From Camelus bactrianus (taxonomy: Eukaryota; Chordata; Mammalia; Artiodactyla; Camelidae): a stretch of 64,000 nucleotides of DNA. How positions within the stretch are numbered: position 1 is the stretch's first letter; the number at the start of each line of letters is the position of its first letter. The stretch spans positions 14,147,412 through 14,211,411 of the forward strand of contig NC_133541.1 in assembly GCF_048773025.1 (NCBI RefSeq). The letters run 5' to 3'. Below are positions 36,553 through 49,159 of this stretch, piece by piece. A program made the translations under genes and the position numbers. The notes under the pieces are model-generated. The model was not told the DNA's origin. It did not search any database and saw nothing but the letters and a program-made list of their open reading frames with translations.

Positions 36553-36625
36553 TTTTTATTACTTTTTATTCTCTTTTACTGAAGTACAGTCGGTGTACAA
36601 TGTTGTGTCAGTTTGTGGTGTACAA
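36553..36625 (-). mobile_element. 73-bp ultra-truncated LINE-1 3' end with 16-bp duplication
   Basis: T-rich left side then 'actgaagtacagtcggtgta' and 'caatgttgtgtcagtttgtg', the reverse of the L1 3' terminus. The duplication GGTTTAAGCCACTTTA (36537-36552) and GGTTTAGGCCACTTTA (36626-36641), with one mismatch, brackets it. Removing it rejoins the LTR end 'taagccactttaggttgaat'. Confidence 0.85.
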
Positions 36626-37544
36626 GGTTTAGGCCACTTTAGGTTGAATGTCCCCTGACTTGCAGCCTAAAGCGTCCTAACTGGTACTGTATCTTTGAGT
36701 GGCTCTTCATCTGGAGTTCCCAACCATGCTCGTCCACTGAGTCATACCTCCACCAAGGGCCGATTCACAGCGGACGTGGATCAGGTAACCACCCCGAACT
36801 GAGAGAGGAAGAACCCACCTGAGGCTTGGGAGCGCCAATGTTGAAATATCTAGATAGAGACACTCACAGGGAGATTCCACTCATGCCTGACCCTGGGCTG
36901 ATGTCACAGCAAAGCTCAGCTTCTCAGCACCCGCCGCTATCTCTGATTCTGATAAATGAAGTTTGTCCAAAAGTGACGTGAAGAGAAACTCAGAGAGATA
37001 GGGAGACTTGAAACCTCCCCCAAAAGGGCTGCAGTGTTTATTCTTAAAGTCTGTTCAGTATGCTGTCATAGTGGAGTCAACGTCTGGGTTTCCGTCTCCC
37101 AAGCCCTCTTTAGTGACTAAGAACCCAGGCTGACAAAGTTGCATTTCACTAGTGAGTGGGCTGTTTGTCTCTCCAGGATGATGAAAATTTGGAAACGTAT
37201 ACATGTTCAATCCATTCAATCAGAGGTCAACATGGACTTAAAGGGAGATTCTTGTCCACGGCAGCGTGTGACACATTGAGCTGGGACGGAGCAAGTTCCC
37301 ATTCGCAGGTGTCACAGGAAATCCCCTTGTGTCCCCAGAGCCGTCCTCCTTCCCTCCCTGCTGCTGGGTAGCCCTGCCTTCTCCCCCGGCCCTTCTCCCC
37401 ACTCCCACCCCCACCCTGGTTTTTCTTTTTTAATACATCCCAGGATTAAGCAGAACCAGGGCTGCAGTGGCAGATGCATCAAGGAGCTGCGAGGAGGGAA
37501 GAGAAAATCTAAGTGGCCGAGAGTCCCTGGTCCCTCCCTCACCT

Positions 37545-37640
37545 CTGTTCATTTGTCCCTTTGCTCATTCAGCAGAGACTTGTCAAGCACCTACTACGAA
37601 AAGCACCAGAGAGACAATGGTGGAAAAACTCTTCTTGGAA
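37545..37640 (+). repeat. L2-like LINE 3' fragment
   Basis: 'ttcagcagagacttgtcaag' and 'cacctactacgaaaagcacc', a diverged L2 3' end. Confidence 0.55.
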
Positions 37641-37729
37641 ATAAAAAAAAGAAACTGCTGTAGGATCCTGCTAGTGGGTTTTATTTCTTAATCTTATGTC
37701 AGTATTTGTTGGGTCCAAAGACCCAAAAT

Positions 37730-37870
37730 AATCTTTATATCAAATCTCGGAGATAAATAGGTGAGGTTTTATTGTCCCATTTCACAAAGATGGAGGTCAA
37801 GTGACTTTCTCACGGGATGTGGGTAAGTGGCAGATGCAAGTCCCTTGAATCCACGTCTTCCAACTCCTTT
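37730..37870 (-). repeat. MIR SINE fragment, minus strand
   Basis: 'ttattgtcccatttcacaaa' followed by 'ggtcaagtgactttctcac' fits the reverse MIR core. Confidence 0.65.
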
Positions 37871-38459
37871 ATTTTCTTTCAAGACACCTCACACTGGGAC
37901 TGGCTGGGGCAGGGCCAGTCATGCAGGCGTCCACTGCTCTGAAGCAGACCCTCAGAAGTTCTCTCACCGTCAGCCCCTCGTAGGGAAAGGAGGGGCCACC
38001 AGCAGCCTGTGTGATCCCACTGGTTAATCTTTGAAGTAAAAAAATCTGGAGATCAAAAGAAGTATGTTGTTGAACCCAGTTCTTTGTCCTTGATCTGCTG
38101 GAAACCTTAATTTAATTAGCAATGTAAACTGGGTCAAGACTTCACTTTCCCAGCTGGCTTTAACGCATATCATTTCTTTTATTTCTGAGTGACTTGGAAC
38201 AAATTAGGGGGAAAAATCTGAACTATCTCATGTAAGACACGAACTATGCTGTACTTTGAGCTCATTATATCTTCCCGTAGTACTGACTGAGATTTGCATA
38301 ATTTTCATGCTACTATGAGTAATAAGAATGGGAAATAATTTGGACTAAATTATCTAGTTTTGTTCCAGAAAGGCAAACTTCCCAGATTCCTTGATATTTG
38401 AAATCATAGCCTTTTAGGAAGGAGGGTACTGGGATTATGTTTCAAGAATCCAATCCTTA

Positions 38460-38565
38460 CAGAAACCTGTGATATAGGTATTCCTCTCTCTAGTTTACAG
38501 AAGAAATCAAGTGACATTCCCGCGGATACACAGCTTGGATGTGCGGAGCTATGGCTGGATGCGGG
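38460..38565 (-). repeat. MIR SINE fragment, minus strand
   Basis: 'tgatataggtattcctctct' and 'agtgacattcccgcggatac' resemble the reverse MIR core. Diverged. Confidence 0.5.
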
Positions 38566-38928
38566 CAGATGCGGAGCTCTGGTCCCTGTTCACAGCTCGC
38601 TGTGCATTTAGAGCTGCCTTTAGATCTTCAGAAATCATCTGGTTCACTTCCTCCCCTTACAGCAAAGCAGAAGAAATTAGGTCCTGAAACTTAAATCCCT
38701 GACAGGGTGCAAACCAAACCCAGGCCACTAACTCTCTGGAGGGTGGTCTTTCCTTTAGCACCTCTGCTGATGGACAGGAAAGCCACAAGTTGTCCCAAGT
38801 GGATACAGCCCTCTCTGGAGTCCACGAGGAAACTTCCATTCCAGGATGTCTGATGACGAGGAGCCTGCCAGAGTATTCACGGCCAAGAGAATGAGTCTTC
38901 TTATTTCTATTTGTGTAGCGTGTGCGTG

Positions 38929-38930
<2 letters not shown>

Positions 38931-38967
<37 letters not shown>
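38931..38967. repeat. (TG)n microsatellite
   Basis: About 18 TG units. The open frames over it on both strands are repeat artefacts. Confidence 0.95.
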
Positions 38968-38969
<2 letters not shown>

Positions 38970-41490
38970 GCTCTGCATTCCACCCTCCTCCGTGGGACCG
39001 CATTCCTTTTGGAGACATATCTGCCTTAAGCATTTTATTCCAGGGAGGAATACACATGGAAGTGGAGATGCCTCTGGCCAAGACTTCAGACCCTGGTCTA
39101 TTTCATGCCAAACCTGTTTGCTGCTACGTAGACATGGTCAGTATCTGAGGGCAGGCATGTGGGTTCACTGAATCCCACAATGGGAGCTTTCCAGTGACTC
39201 TGGAAATAATCAGCGTGGCTAGATCCTGAGCTAGAATGGGTACCTACTGCTCATAGTTTTCCTTCTCACTTTTACCTGCTAACAGAAAACAGAAGCGTGA
39301 CCGTGTGACGGCTAGTACTGATGATATAAATTCTCTTTTTAAAAATAAGGCCACGCTCTTTAAAAAGTCAGAAAGATGGAAATGTTGACCATCTTGACTG
39401 TGGTGGTGATTTCCTCAGTGTACATATGTATCTATCAAAATTCATCAAATTGTACATCTGAAATATGTGTAGTTTACTATACAGGAATCATACTGTGTAA
39501 TAAAATAAATCATACAAAAAAGGTGTTTAAAAAAAGACAGAAAGAAGGAAGTCACAAGCTACCTTTGAACAGCTCTCAATAAGCAGATCGATGTCTCATC
39601 CCTACTCAAGACTAGGCTGACTCCCTCCATTGACTCACCCTAAAATGACCTCCTGTGGACTTTTTCAACAGTCTGAAATGTAAACTTGCATGACTTGGCT
39701 GGAGTTTTCAGAAATCAAAGGTTATTTGCACCCCCACTCCTTCCTACTCCTGCCCCAATCCTGCCACTACCAGCATTTCTTTAGCTGGGAAAGTTTTAAA
39801 GCTTCTTACTGGAATTTGCTGCGTGTGGTTAAAATCCCTAAGAAGTGAAATGTGAGCTTGGCATCAAGAATCAGTTTTATTTTAGAGTCATATTCAGAAT
39901 AGTAAGTGACATGAGATAAATTCCTTTTTAAGGAGGCTCCTAAATCTTCTAACCTAACGATTTCCCTGAAATCTGCATGAAATTCACAATCTAGGAAGAG
40001 TTTGCAAAAAAAGATTGTATGTAATTTGTGCTGAGAATTATTTCAATCTGGGTTCCAGTGTGAGAGGAGATGTGGGAGTGCACTACAAACTGTGTGCAAT
40101 ATTTTGATGCATTTTTGTTTCTCTTTCTTCCTGGTTTGTTTTTTGGTTTTTTTGTTTTGTTTTGTTTTGGGAACATTGTCTACTGAACATAGTGGCCAAA
40201 ATGAGCTGAAGATTGTTGAAGTTGAGGGATGGATATATAGGGCGTCATCATTATTTCCTCCACGCTGTTGTGCACATTTAAAACGTTCCTTACTTAAGGA
40301 AAAAAAAAAAAGGAAAAAGAGAAAGAAAACGGGGGCCAAGAGAAATGATCATGGTCCTAGTATTGGGCTGTTCTCAGCTTGTGAGAGCCTTCAAGGAGAG
40401 CTGAACAGAAGCACAGACTCCATTTAGTTCTAACCCATTTTTTAAGGAGACTTAAAAAAAAGTTTCCCTGGAACTTGAAAAATACACTCAAAAGTGATTT
40501 CAACATGATCCAGCCCTGGGAGGGGTCAGAGATGGCAGGAGTACAAGACGGTCGAGAAAGCCTATGACGTACAGTCAGTGGCTTGCTGAGACGGTTTCCA
40601 AATAGAAACATGCCTGGAAGATTAGGAAGATGGACTAAATCCAGTGAGGCCGAGATTAGTCATATGACCGCTACATCTCGGGCTCTACTTGGGGGCGAGA
40701 AGAGAGGGCTTCAGTTTTAGGGTCTTAATTATCATAATTACTACAGGGCTTGCTTATTATTTTTTTTTTTTGCATCACTCCTGCTCCCACCCCTTCCAGA
40801 TGAGTGGAAGGTACAGCCACACTTTACGACAAATTGTTCTCTATTTCATATTTTCCAGTGGAAAAAGGAATATATATTAGGCAGATTATTTTACCTTCCC
40901 TCTATCAGGGTAAGCTTCCTAGAGCAGCTAATTCTCCTCCTGTGGGACTGGCAGCTCCCAGCCATCAGCTGGTGAAGCGGAGTCCTTCCTCCTCCTGGAC
41001 ACTGGCAAGACCCATTCTGCCTGCCAGTCTGTTATCTCCAGGGATCACCCAAGTGCTGGCCCCTCTGGTAATCTGTCTCCTTTGCTCCCTGCTGCTCTGT
41101 GGGTCTTTCCCGTGGACTTCTGGCTCCTCTTCGGCTCCTGTGCCAACTCTTCCCATTGTGCTGCTGGGTTCCTTGTTACAAGGTGGATAATTTCTCCTGC
41201 ATCCTCAGAGTCGTCAAAGGATGCTAACCTTAACTGAAATCTGGCTTTATTCCACTTTTCCACATTCCATCATCTCAGCTGGGGATCCAGTGTTACGCCA
41301 ATGCCCCCGATCACTTGCAATCCATTACTCTTCCTGCTTTTTTGGAAAATATCCCCCGTCTCTTGAGTCCTTGACATTGTGTGACCCTTCTCCCTTTCCT
41401 CCTTGCTGTCTCCTTTGGGATCTCCTGGTGACTGCTCCCACCCATCTCCCAAATTCAATGAAGATGTGACTGAGTGTGTGTGTGTACCTA
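38970..41490. other. No recognised gene; scattered low-complexity runs
   Basis: Noncoding sequence with (GTTTT)n near 40140-40170, an A-run at about 40300-40312 and a T-run at about 40760-40772. I see no named interspersed repeat and no convincing coding frame, though 40920-41190 is GC-richer and has a 128-codon chance frame. Confidence 0.4.
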
Positions 41491-41499
41491 TATAGTGTC

Positions 41500-41665
41500 A
41501 AGACCCTAGGTGTAACATCTGCTGACTTGGACTCTAATTTCCACTTTTGTATGACTTTGGCCAAGTGACTGAATGTGTTGAGCTCTTCTATAAAATGCAG
41601 ATAACAGTACCTCCCATAGTACAGGTTGTCCTGAAGGTGAAATGAAATTTACGCAAAGTGATGGG
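41500..41665 (+). repeat. MIR SINE fragment
   Basis: 'tatgactttggccaagtgac', 'ctataaaatgcagataacag' and 'gtacctcccatagtacaggt' match the MIR core in order. Confidence 0.8.
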
Positions 41666-42924
41666 CACATTTCTGGCATACCTCAATGCTCTTGTGAACT
41701 ATTCTCCTATTGGCTGCTGCTTGCTTTCCCAAATCCCACCATCACCTGGGGAAGCGTCAGCGTTCTTTGCAACTACACAAGCCTTCCCCGCCAGGCCGTC
41801 TTTAACTCAGGGCAGGCGTCTCTGCCACATGCCTATCCCACTTTCTAACGACAATGCCCTGTCCTCTTCACTGCCAGAGCCACTGCCTTCTTCCCCATCA
41901 CGTCCTTGTCTTTTTGTGTCACTAGCTTGAACCCTTCAGCCTTGGTCAGATGGTTACTTTCCCTGCAACCTACGCAGGCTGTGATGTGGATGTGATTCAT
42001 CTTGTATGAATGTTCTTTGTTCTATGGTTGTATTTGCATAATTCCTCCATTATAAGAATCATCTTGGAGCTAAACCACTCTACATGAAGACGCTCACCCT
42101 CTCCTCTGGAGATGAGGCCTCAGGCCAGGAATGGCCTTGACCCCAGGGGATGAGTCGTCTAGGACACTGGCCTGGCAGGAAGGAGCGAGGGCACTTTTCA
42201 CATGAGAATGACTCAGCAGCTGAGACACAAGGAGGAGGAGGAGGTGAGCCCCATCTGAAGTCAGTGGATGAGCCCAGGTGAGGGAAGGGACAGGACCTCT
42301 GAGCCCTGGGACAAACCCGGCTGTGTTTCTGTGCTTCCATGACTGTCTTTGACTTCTCTTGAATTTTTCTTTGGTACTTTTGGAAATTCCAGTCTGTCTC
42401 AGCCCTGTGGATTCACGGCAAGGATAAGGGTTCTGTGCTAGTGTGGGCCAGACCCGTAAGATGCCACTCCTCTTTGGGAGGCAGAATGGGGTGGCAGAGG
42501 AACTCAGGCTGAGGGCTTACTAAGGCATCCTGAAGCACCTTGGCTCCCAGAGCCAGCAAGCCAATGACCTTCCTGTCCCAGGGACGTGTGGAGCCAGGAA
42601 AGATGGGGAGAAGGTTTAGCTCCTCCTGTGCTTGTTCCTTCCCATTATTTCGGGAAGTGGAGTGGCCCCCTTCTCAGGATGGAACAGGGAGGAAGGGAGA
42701 AGAAATGCTGGTGGATACTGGGAAATTAGAACATGACAATTTACTTGTACCTTATGGCTTGAGGTTTTATGAATTCCCACAGCATCGGACATTTCTATCC
42801 AAAATACAGAAAATGTACCCAAAAGACAACTCTTGAGTGATTTTGGAGGCTTTATCCACTCTCCTCTTATAGGTGGATAATGAAGAATAAAAAAATGACT
42901 GTACTATATGGGAAAGAGACTGCA

Positions 42925-43250
42925 GTAGCCTCCCCTCGCCCCTCATCCACAGGGATATGTTCCAAGACCCCCAGGAGATGCCTGAAACCGCAGATGGCAA
43001 CACACACTGTGTATACACTGTTTTTTCCTCTCTAACGGGCAGCTACCCTGGACAACGGGATGATTCATATCCCTTGCAGGACCGAGTGGGACAGCGTGAG
43101 ATTTCATCATGCTGCTCAGAATCGTGCACAATTTAAGATTTATGAATTGCTTATTCCTGGAATTTTCCTTTTGGTATTTTTGGACTTCAGTTGACCATGA
43201 GTAACTGAAACCATGGAAAGTGAAACCTTGGATTAGGGGAAACTACCGTA
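42925..43250 (+). mobile_element. Tigger-type (Tc/mariner) nonautonomous DNA transposon
   Basis: Left end 'tccacagggatatgttccaa' and 'gacccccaggagatgcctga'. Right end 'gaccatgagtaactgaaacc', 'gaaagtgaaaccttggatta'. The ends are inverted versions of one another, and the middle is deleted compared with full Tigger elements. No transposase frame. Confidence 0.85.
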
Positions 43251-43764
43251 TACAGGGAGTTGGGAGATCCGTCTCTCAAACCCTGTTCATTCACTGAAAC
43301 GTTATGTGATTTAGGCCCCAATGCTTAACTTGGCTCTATGTTTCCAGAGCTTTAAAATAACTGCTCATTAAAAAGAAAAACCCTCCTCCTTTAAGATGTC
43401 ATGAAGAATAAGGGGACATTTATGGCAAATACTTTGAGCAACTCAAAGGAGCAAAGTGCTTTAAAAATGCCATCTGGTCTGTGAAATCTTTAGGTATTTG
43501 AAGAGAACTATAAAATGCACCAGGAAAAAAAAAATAGACACATCCTTGGAAAGCACTGAGAGCGGTACATCTAAAGAGGAATAAAAATAATGCTTTATAT
43601 TTAATTAAAAGGTGGAATACTGAGGTTGGGTAGACAGGGGGAAAAGAAGAGAAAGGGAGAAAGCACAGGAAAAACCCTCTAAATCCTTCTCCTTAGGTAG
43701 TTAACTCTTCCTCCATCGCCGTTCCCAGAACCCCATCTTACTGTTGCTGAGTTTGGTCATAAGT

Positions 43765-44167
43765 AATCAGTTTCCCAGGGATGCAGTAACAAAGCGCCAC
43801 CAACAAGGTGGCTGAAAACAACAGACATTGATTTTCTCACCATGCTGGATGTGGGAATCTGGGACCCAGGTGTGGGCAGGGCTGGTTTCTTCCACAGGCT
43901 CTGAGGGAGGGTCCGGTCCATCCTTCTCTCCCAGCCACTGAGAGCTGTCAATGTCCTTGACTGTGGGTGTATCATCACCCCGCTTTGCGTCTTAGATCAT
44001 GTAACATTCTCTCTGCGTGTCTCTGTGTGAAATCTGCTCTTCTCACAAGGACAACAGTCATACTAGTTTAGGGTGCACCCGAATGACTTCATGTTAATTT
44101 GATGACATTGGCAAGGAACTTCTTTCCAAATAAAGTCATATTCACATGTATTGGGAGGTTAGGATGT

Positions 44168-44246
<79 letters not shown>

Positions 44247-44280
44247 GAGATGGGGGGATAATTCAACCTACAACATTGAC
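43765..44280 (-). mobile_element. MaLR LTR fossil (MLT1-like), minus strand, with (TA)n inside
   Basis: Solitary LTR-like block: 'ggatgcagtaacaaagcgcc', 'gtgtctctgtgtgaaatctg', 'cttctcacaaggacaacagt' and 'gtgcacccgaatgacttcat', ending 'ataattcaacctacaac' at the right. A (TA)n run of about 31 units and a T run interrupt its right part. No internal viral genes. Confidence 0.75.
44170..44246. repeat. (TA)31 microsatellite plus T15
   Basis: Pure TA dinucleotide of about 62 bp followed by about 15 T. Long TA runs can extrude cruciforms and are often assembly-fragile. Confidence 0.95.
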
Positions 44281-44284
44281 CAAG

Positions 44285-47200
44285 TTAAAAATAGATCTTT
44301 CCTTTGCCCAGGTGATCGAGGCACTGGTCGCTTCTGTGTGTGGGTAAGGCATCTTAGGGTGCCTCATGGGGCGGGCAGGAAGCCCAGGGTCCGAGCTGTA
44401 GCCCAGGAACCTGAACTGCGCTGTACGAGTCTGTGCAGTGTCTCTGCTGTAGCTTCTTTCCTGGGCTCCATCCTGCCCTCTCCCTGGCCTGAATGGTTCT
44501 TCAACTCTCAGTCCAAGGAAGTTATGTTTAGTTTAACAAATAAATCAAATGTTTTTTAAAAAAGGAGTTAGCTAAATGAAAGTCAAATGTTTTTCAAAAA
44601 ATGGGTCAGAACACGTGTTCCTGGTCTCTTGCATTCTATTTTCCTTGGATCCATTTGCTGCAGCCCCAAAGAAGCCATTCTTGACCTTCCATGGGTGGCA
44701 AAGGACCACGTCTCGGTCGACATTATGCCCTCGCCCAGCTGGAGTCAGCTGGTGATCTCAGATGCATTATGAAATTAAATGCCTTCTACTCCTGAATCTT
44801 ATTTTAAGGCTTCTCCGAGTCCCCTAAATTTTCTTGTCGATGACTATCAGCAGGGGTGCTGGGGTTGGGGGAGAGGAGGGGGGAGGCAGGAGGATGTTTT
44901 CAGCAGAGCAGAGCACGTGCAGTGTGACAATTACAAGACCCGCCTGTTACCTCTGCCCTGACCCTCTGGGTTCACATTCCCCTGAAGGGTCATGTACATT
45001 AACCTTAGCACAAGGCCAATTCTGGATGCCAAGAGTCAGCTACTTTGCAGCTTCTGCTGCCAGAAAAAAATTTTTTTTTCTTCAACAAAAATGTGAAAAT
45101 GGTGGCCTCTCATTTTGTGAAGATAATTCACTTTTGACAGTATTAACGCAATGGCTCTGGTTGGTCCAAGTTGATGAGAGCTTTGGAGTTCATTCCTGTC
45201 TGCTTTGACTGCACTGCCTCCTAGTGGCTACTTTTATAACCAGGTTCTCACGGTTGACCACTAGGAATGCATTTTGAACAAACTTGTTTTTTCTAAAGTG
45301 GGTCTATGTTTTGTTTCTTTTTTCTTTTCTTACTAAAGTTCACTTCAATACATGACCAGATTGTGGATATGTGTAATCCTCTAATTGTTCACATGAAATT
45401 CTCTACAAGTCCCCTCTTCCTAGTTCAGGAAAGAGGGCAGAGGTGTAAGGAAACAGGCACCGAAGGAAATGACCATAAGGTCTTCTGACCTGTGGCTGGT
45501 ACATGATATATGGATCTAGAGAAGTAAAATGCTGAAAAAAACGGCTATAGTGGGGCTTTAAAACTGAGATTATCATGGCTAAACAATTTTAAAAGCAGGA
45601 TAAAGATATGAATCCGTTTAGCCAGAGTCTAACCTCTGTTTTTGCCAGAGGGCTTGTGACAAAGTGCATGGCGAGGAAACAGCAGGTCCCCAGATAAAGG
45701 TGACTTTCTTGCTGCTTTGCATAAAGATATTCTGCCTGTGATTTTGTCCCCATTTACTCAGCTAAGACTCGGATCTCCGGCTGCCCTGTGTGCTCCCTCT
45801 CCTTCTGGTCCATAATTGGGGTGGAGGTGAAGGCGCTGGCTTCACTTCCTTGATCTGTAGCTTCCAGGAGACAGCCTGGCAGTGAAATCAAAGGATTCAA
45901 GTAAGGATTGTCTCATACAGGAAACAGATTTGGGGAGTTCTCAAGGCTTGTGTAAGTAATTGTAAAGGTATCACAGAGATGCCCAGACGTTGAGATTTTA
46001 TAAACAAGCCAAATAGGAAAGAAAGTTGTAAATGGGAGATTAAAAAAGATGGCTAATTAAAAAAATCATTCCCCAGCCAAAGTCATTAAAAGTGAGAATT
46101 AAACAGCTACTATCAACATTAGTTTATAAAAGAAATGACAGCTTAATTTAATACAAAAGATAAGACTTTATAGATTATAGAAGGAGGTTTCTTCCAGGGG
46201 AAGATGTGTTTTTTGTGTTACATCTGTGTGTATGTGTATTACATATTTCAGGGCAGCATGGTTACTAACGCTCTGTCAGACTGTCATTAAAATCAGAAAA
46301 CTTAAATGCTGGTGCTGGTCATACCTTTTCTTTAGGTTTTCTCATTCTTGAAATATACTGTTTGTTTAAAGCATGCATACAAGTTTATGTATTGAAATAT
46401 ATTTGTAAAAATCCAAGATGTTTCCAATTTGTAATATTTCCTTGGAATACTCATACTTAGGTCTCTTGAAATGAATTGAGTCTCTTAGTTCTCCATGTGA
46501 AGCAAAAGAAACAAAAAAAAGGTTATCTGTAATGTTGTGATTTGTACATAAGTTTTTTAAGGAGGGCATTTGCATTATAAATTTTTTCATTTATAAATAC
46601 ATAAGGGAAGCAAAGGTTTGTGTCCTGTCCTTCACTGGTTTGCTCTTAAAAAGACTAATAAATGTGTGTCTGTGGACTGGCTTTTGGGGATGGGGTGGGA
46701 ACTTTGCCCCGAATTCTGAGACTCTCTGGCATGATTTGGAGAACACCTCCACTATGCGATTTCTTTGAAATTAGGATTCAGGACCCATTTTCAGGGCCAA
46801 AGCATCCCTGAACATGGCACTCTTACCTGTGGGAATGCACACTCTCAAAAAGGAAATTCACAGATTTACATCAGCTTAGAGCCAAATGGACCTAAAATCA
46901 CATAGCTTAATTTCCCCATATTACAAAGTCACTAATTCACCTAAAAGAGGCTAAAGACAAGCAGAAATTCACCAAAATGCTCTCTGGAGAGGCGGGCCCT
47001 ACCCCATACGCACCACCCCGCCTGACACTGCAGCCTTGAACACCGCCCACCTCCAGATGGTGGGTGCCTGGGCTGGGGTCTTCTGACACTTACTCTCATC
47101 CCTCACCCCCACCCCCTGAGGTATATATCCTTTACCTACTAGTACCTGTGAGCTGAAGAAAAGCCAACATCAGAGGCCCTTCTTGGCAGCCTTTGCTTGC

Positions 47201-47580
47201 TGGGCTTGGATCTGTTATTTTATATTCCAAGCTTTCTCTTATCCATGCTTAATCTTCTTGTTCTTTCTTTAAAGCCATCATTTTACAAATATCCAATTGT
47301 TATTTTTTTTTTCAAACTTAGTTTTCCTTTCCCATGTATTGTTCCGGATGGTCTACAGTATCCTAGCGTCCAGTGGCCAGTGAACACCTGCACCATTGAT
47401 GCGTTTTCCTATTCTGTGCAATTTTCAGAATCTGGGCACTGTGTACTCTTACATTTTTGTTGGCTGTGTATCTTCCTGTTCGCCTTGTCTTATGTTCCCA
47501 AGCTTTGAATTAGTTGTGTATTGCAACTATTTAACTCAATTTGTTGGTTTTGATGATATCTCAGTTAAGTAATTCCCGCT
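44285..47580. other. No recognised gene; 45.5-46.6 kb repeat-poor and AT-rich
   Basis: I cannot name any interspersed repeat here with confidence. The AT-rich part around 45900-46620 has many TAATTA-like words and could be conserved noncoding DNA. A 103-codon frame near 47197 has no known motif. Confidence 0.35.
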
Positions 47581-47589
47581 TCCTACCCT

Positions 47590-48015
47590 CCCCAAAAGAA
47601 ATGTGCACGTCCTAATCCCTGGGACATATGAACGCTACTTTTTTTTTTTGGAAAAGTGGACTTTGCAGATCTAATTAGGTTAAGGGTCTTCCAATGGGAA
47701 GACCGTCTTGGATTATCTCACTGGGTTCTAAATCCAATGACAAGAGTCCTTGTAAAAGACACACAAGGGAGAGACACACGGAGAAGGTGATGTGAAGATG
47801 AAGGCAGAGACTGGAGGGTTACTGCCACACGCCGGGGAATGCAGGCAGCTCCCAGAGGCTGGAAGAGACAAGGAAAGGATTCTCCTCTAGAGCCTTCATG
47901 GGGCTCTGCCAACACCTTGATTTTGCACTTCTGGCCTCCAGGACTGGGAGAGAATGCCCTTCTGTTGTTTTAAGCCACCAAGTTTGTGGTTAAAGTAGTT
48001 ACAGAAACGAATATA
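47590..48015 (+). mobile_element. MaLR LTR fossil (MLT1-like)
   Basis: Near full-length solitary LTR in plus orientation: 'tgcacgtcctaatccctggg', 'gactttgcagatctaattag', 'tcttggattatctcactggg', 'cagaggctggaagagacaag', and 'tgttgttttaagccaccaag' near the end. Old, no internal region. Confidence 0.88.
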
Positions 48016-48394
48016 GTCCCCAATATTCTAAGCCTATGTTTGACACACTTCCTGTACAGTGCTAGTCATTCACTATTTCCACATTTAATGTAAATTTTCA
48101 ACTGTCAGTGTTTTGCTATACCTTTTAGGTCATTGATCTCAGTCATTTGTGTATTCTAATCATACTTTGTATGTGTCAATTTATGAACTGTGTCTAGAAT
48201 TGCAGGCTTCAGCTTCTCTCTCCCAGTCAACAGAAAATAAATTAGTTTATTTTCGAATCCATAAGTTTTGGAGCAAAAGCCTGGAACACTTATATGGAGT
48301 TGAATGGTTTGGCATCCTAAAAGGAAATATGCATCATGTAAACGTATTTGTGAGTAGTTACCCTGATTACACTCTTATAGCAGTTGGAGTGTGG

Positions 48395-48625
48395 TTTGGA
48401 GCTTGACTTCTTGGGCTGGAACCCAGCTTTCCCAAGCAATGGTGGGCAAGTTGTTAATCTTTTCTGGGCCTTGGTTTCCTCATCTGTGAAATGGGTATGA
48501 CCACGGGTATAAAATGGGTACCAACTGGATTTTGGTGAGGATTAAATGAGGAAAATATGGGTAAAGTTCTTAGAACCCTGCCAGGGGCATGCTGAGAACC
48601 ACAGGACTCTTAACTATTATTCATG
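48395..48625 (+). repeat. MIR SINE, near full length
   Basis: 'tggtgggcaagttgttaatc', 'ttggtttcctcatctgtgaa', 'gaggattaaatgaggaaaat' and a tail like 'cttaactattattcatg'. One of the best preserved MIRs in the window. Confidence 0.9.
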
Positions 48626-48780
48626 CATTTACAACTTAAACTTCCAATTCGTTGAGAGCACGTCAAAAATGGGAAAAGACTGAGTTCTCAGAACCTTAAA
48701 TTATTCCTTTGGGCTAAGAGCATCAAGAAAGTACTCCTAGGTCTATAACTCTGTGTGACCCCAAAAATAAAGATCTTCTT

Positions 48781-48969
48781 TTTAACTTTTCTTTCTTTCT
48801 TTTTTTAAGTGTTTTTTTTGGGGGGGGGGAGGTAATTAGGTTTGTTTGTTTGTTTGTTTGTTTGTTTATTTATTTATTTTTTGATGGAGGTAACTGGGGA
48901 TTGAAACTGGGACCTTGTGCATGCCAAGCACACACTCTACCACTAAGCTATACCCTACCCCCAACCCTG
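48781..48969 (-). mobile_element. Camelid tRNA-derived SINE (Vic-1 type)
   Basis: Minus-strand copy: T-rich and (GTTT)n left side, 'gatggaggtaactggggatt', then the reverse head 'actctaccactaagctatac' (A box). An imperfect duplication resembling AAAATAAAGAT flanks it (48763-48773 and about 48969-48980). Confidence 0.88.
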
Positions 48970-49159
48970 AAAATAAGATTTTAAGCAGAATATACTTGTC
49001 TAGGGACAAACAAGGAATGATATAGTCATAAAACTCAGTATTATTGTGCTAAATGCTCAGTAGCTGTATTCGCCAGACAGTGTAATGACAAATGCCCTCC
49101 CTTGTTGAACCAGCCAGCCTGTTTCTTTTTTTTTAATTATTTTTTAAAAAATTTTTTAA

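Larger units (their letters stand above)
35885..36710 (+). mobile_element. MaLR-like LTR fossil split by later insertions
   Basis: The left part (about 35885-36180) and right part (about 36460-36536 plus 36642-36710) fit one plus-strand LTR. The right part shows 'cttcatatatgagataaatg', 'ttaagccacttt' and 'cagcctaaagcgtcctaact'. A MIR and a short L1 piece lie between the parts. Old, solitary, no internal genes. Confidence 0.55.

Noticed and set aside
38657-39171. Frames of about 100 codons over the TG repeat
   Set aside because: Caused by the (TG)n run (poly Cys-Val or Thr-His) and random flanks.
40804-41190. 128-codon frame in a GC-richer stretch
   Set aside because: No domain, Pro/Ser/Leu-rich, no start context or splice signals that stand out.
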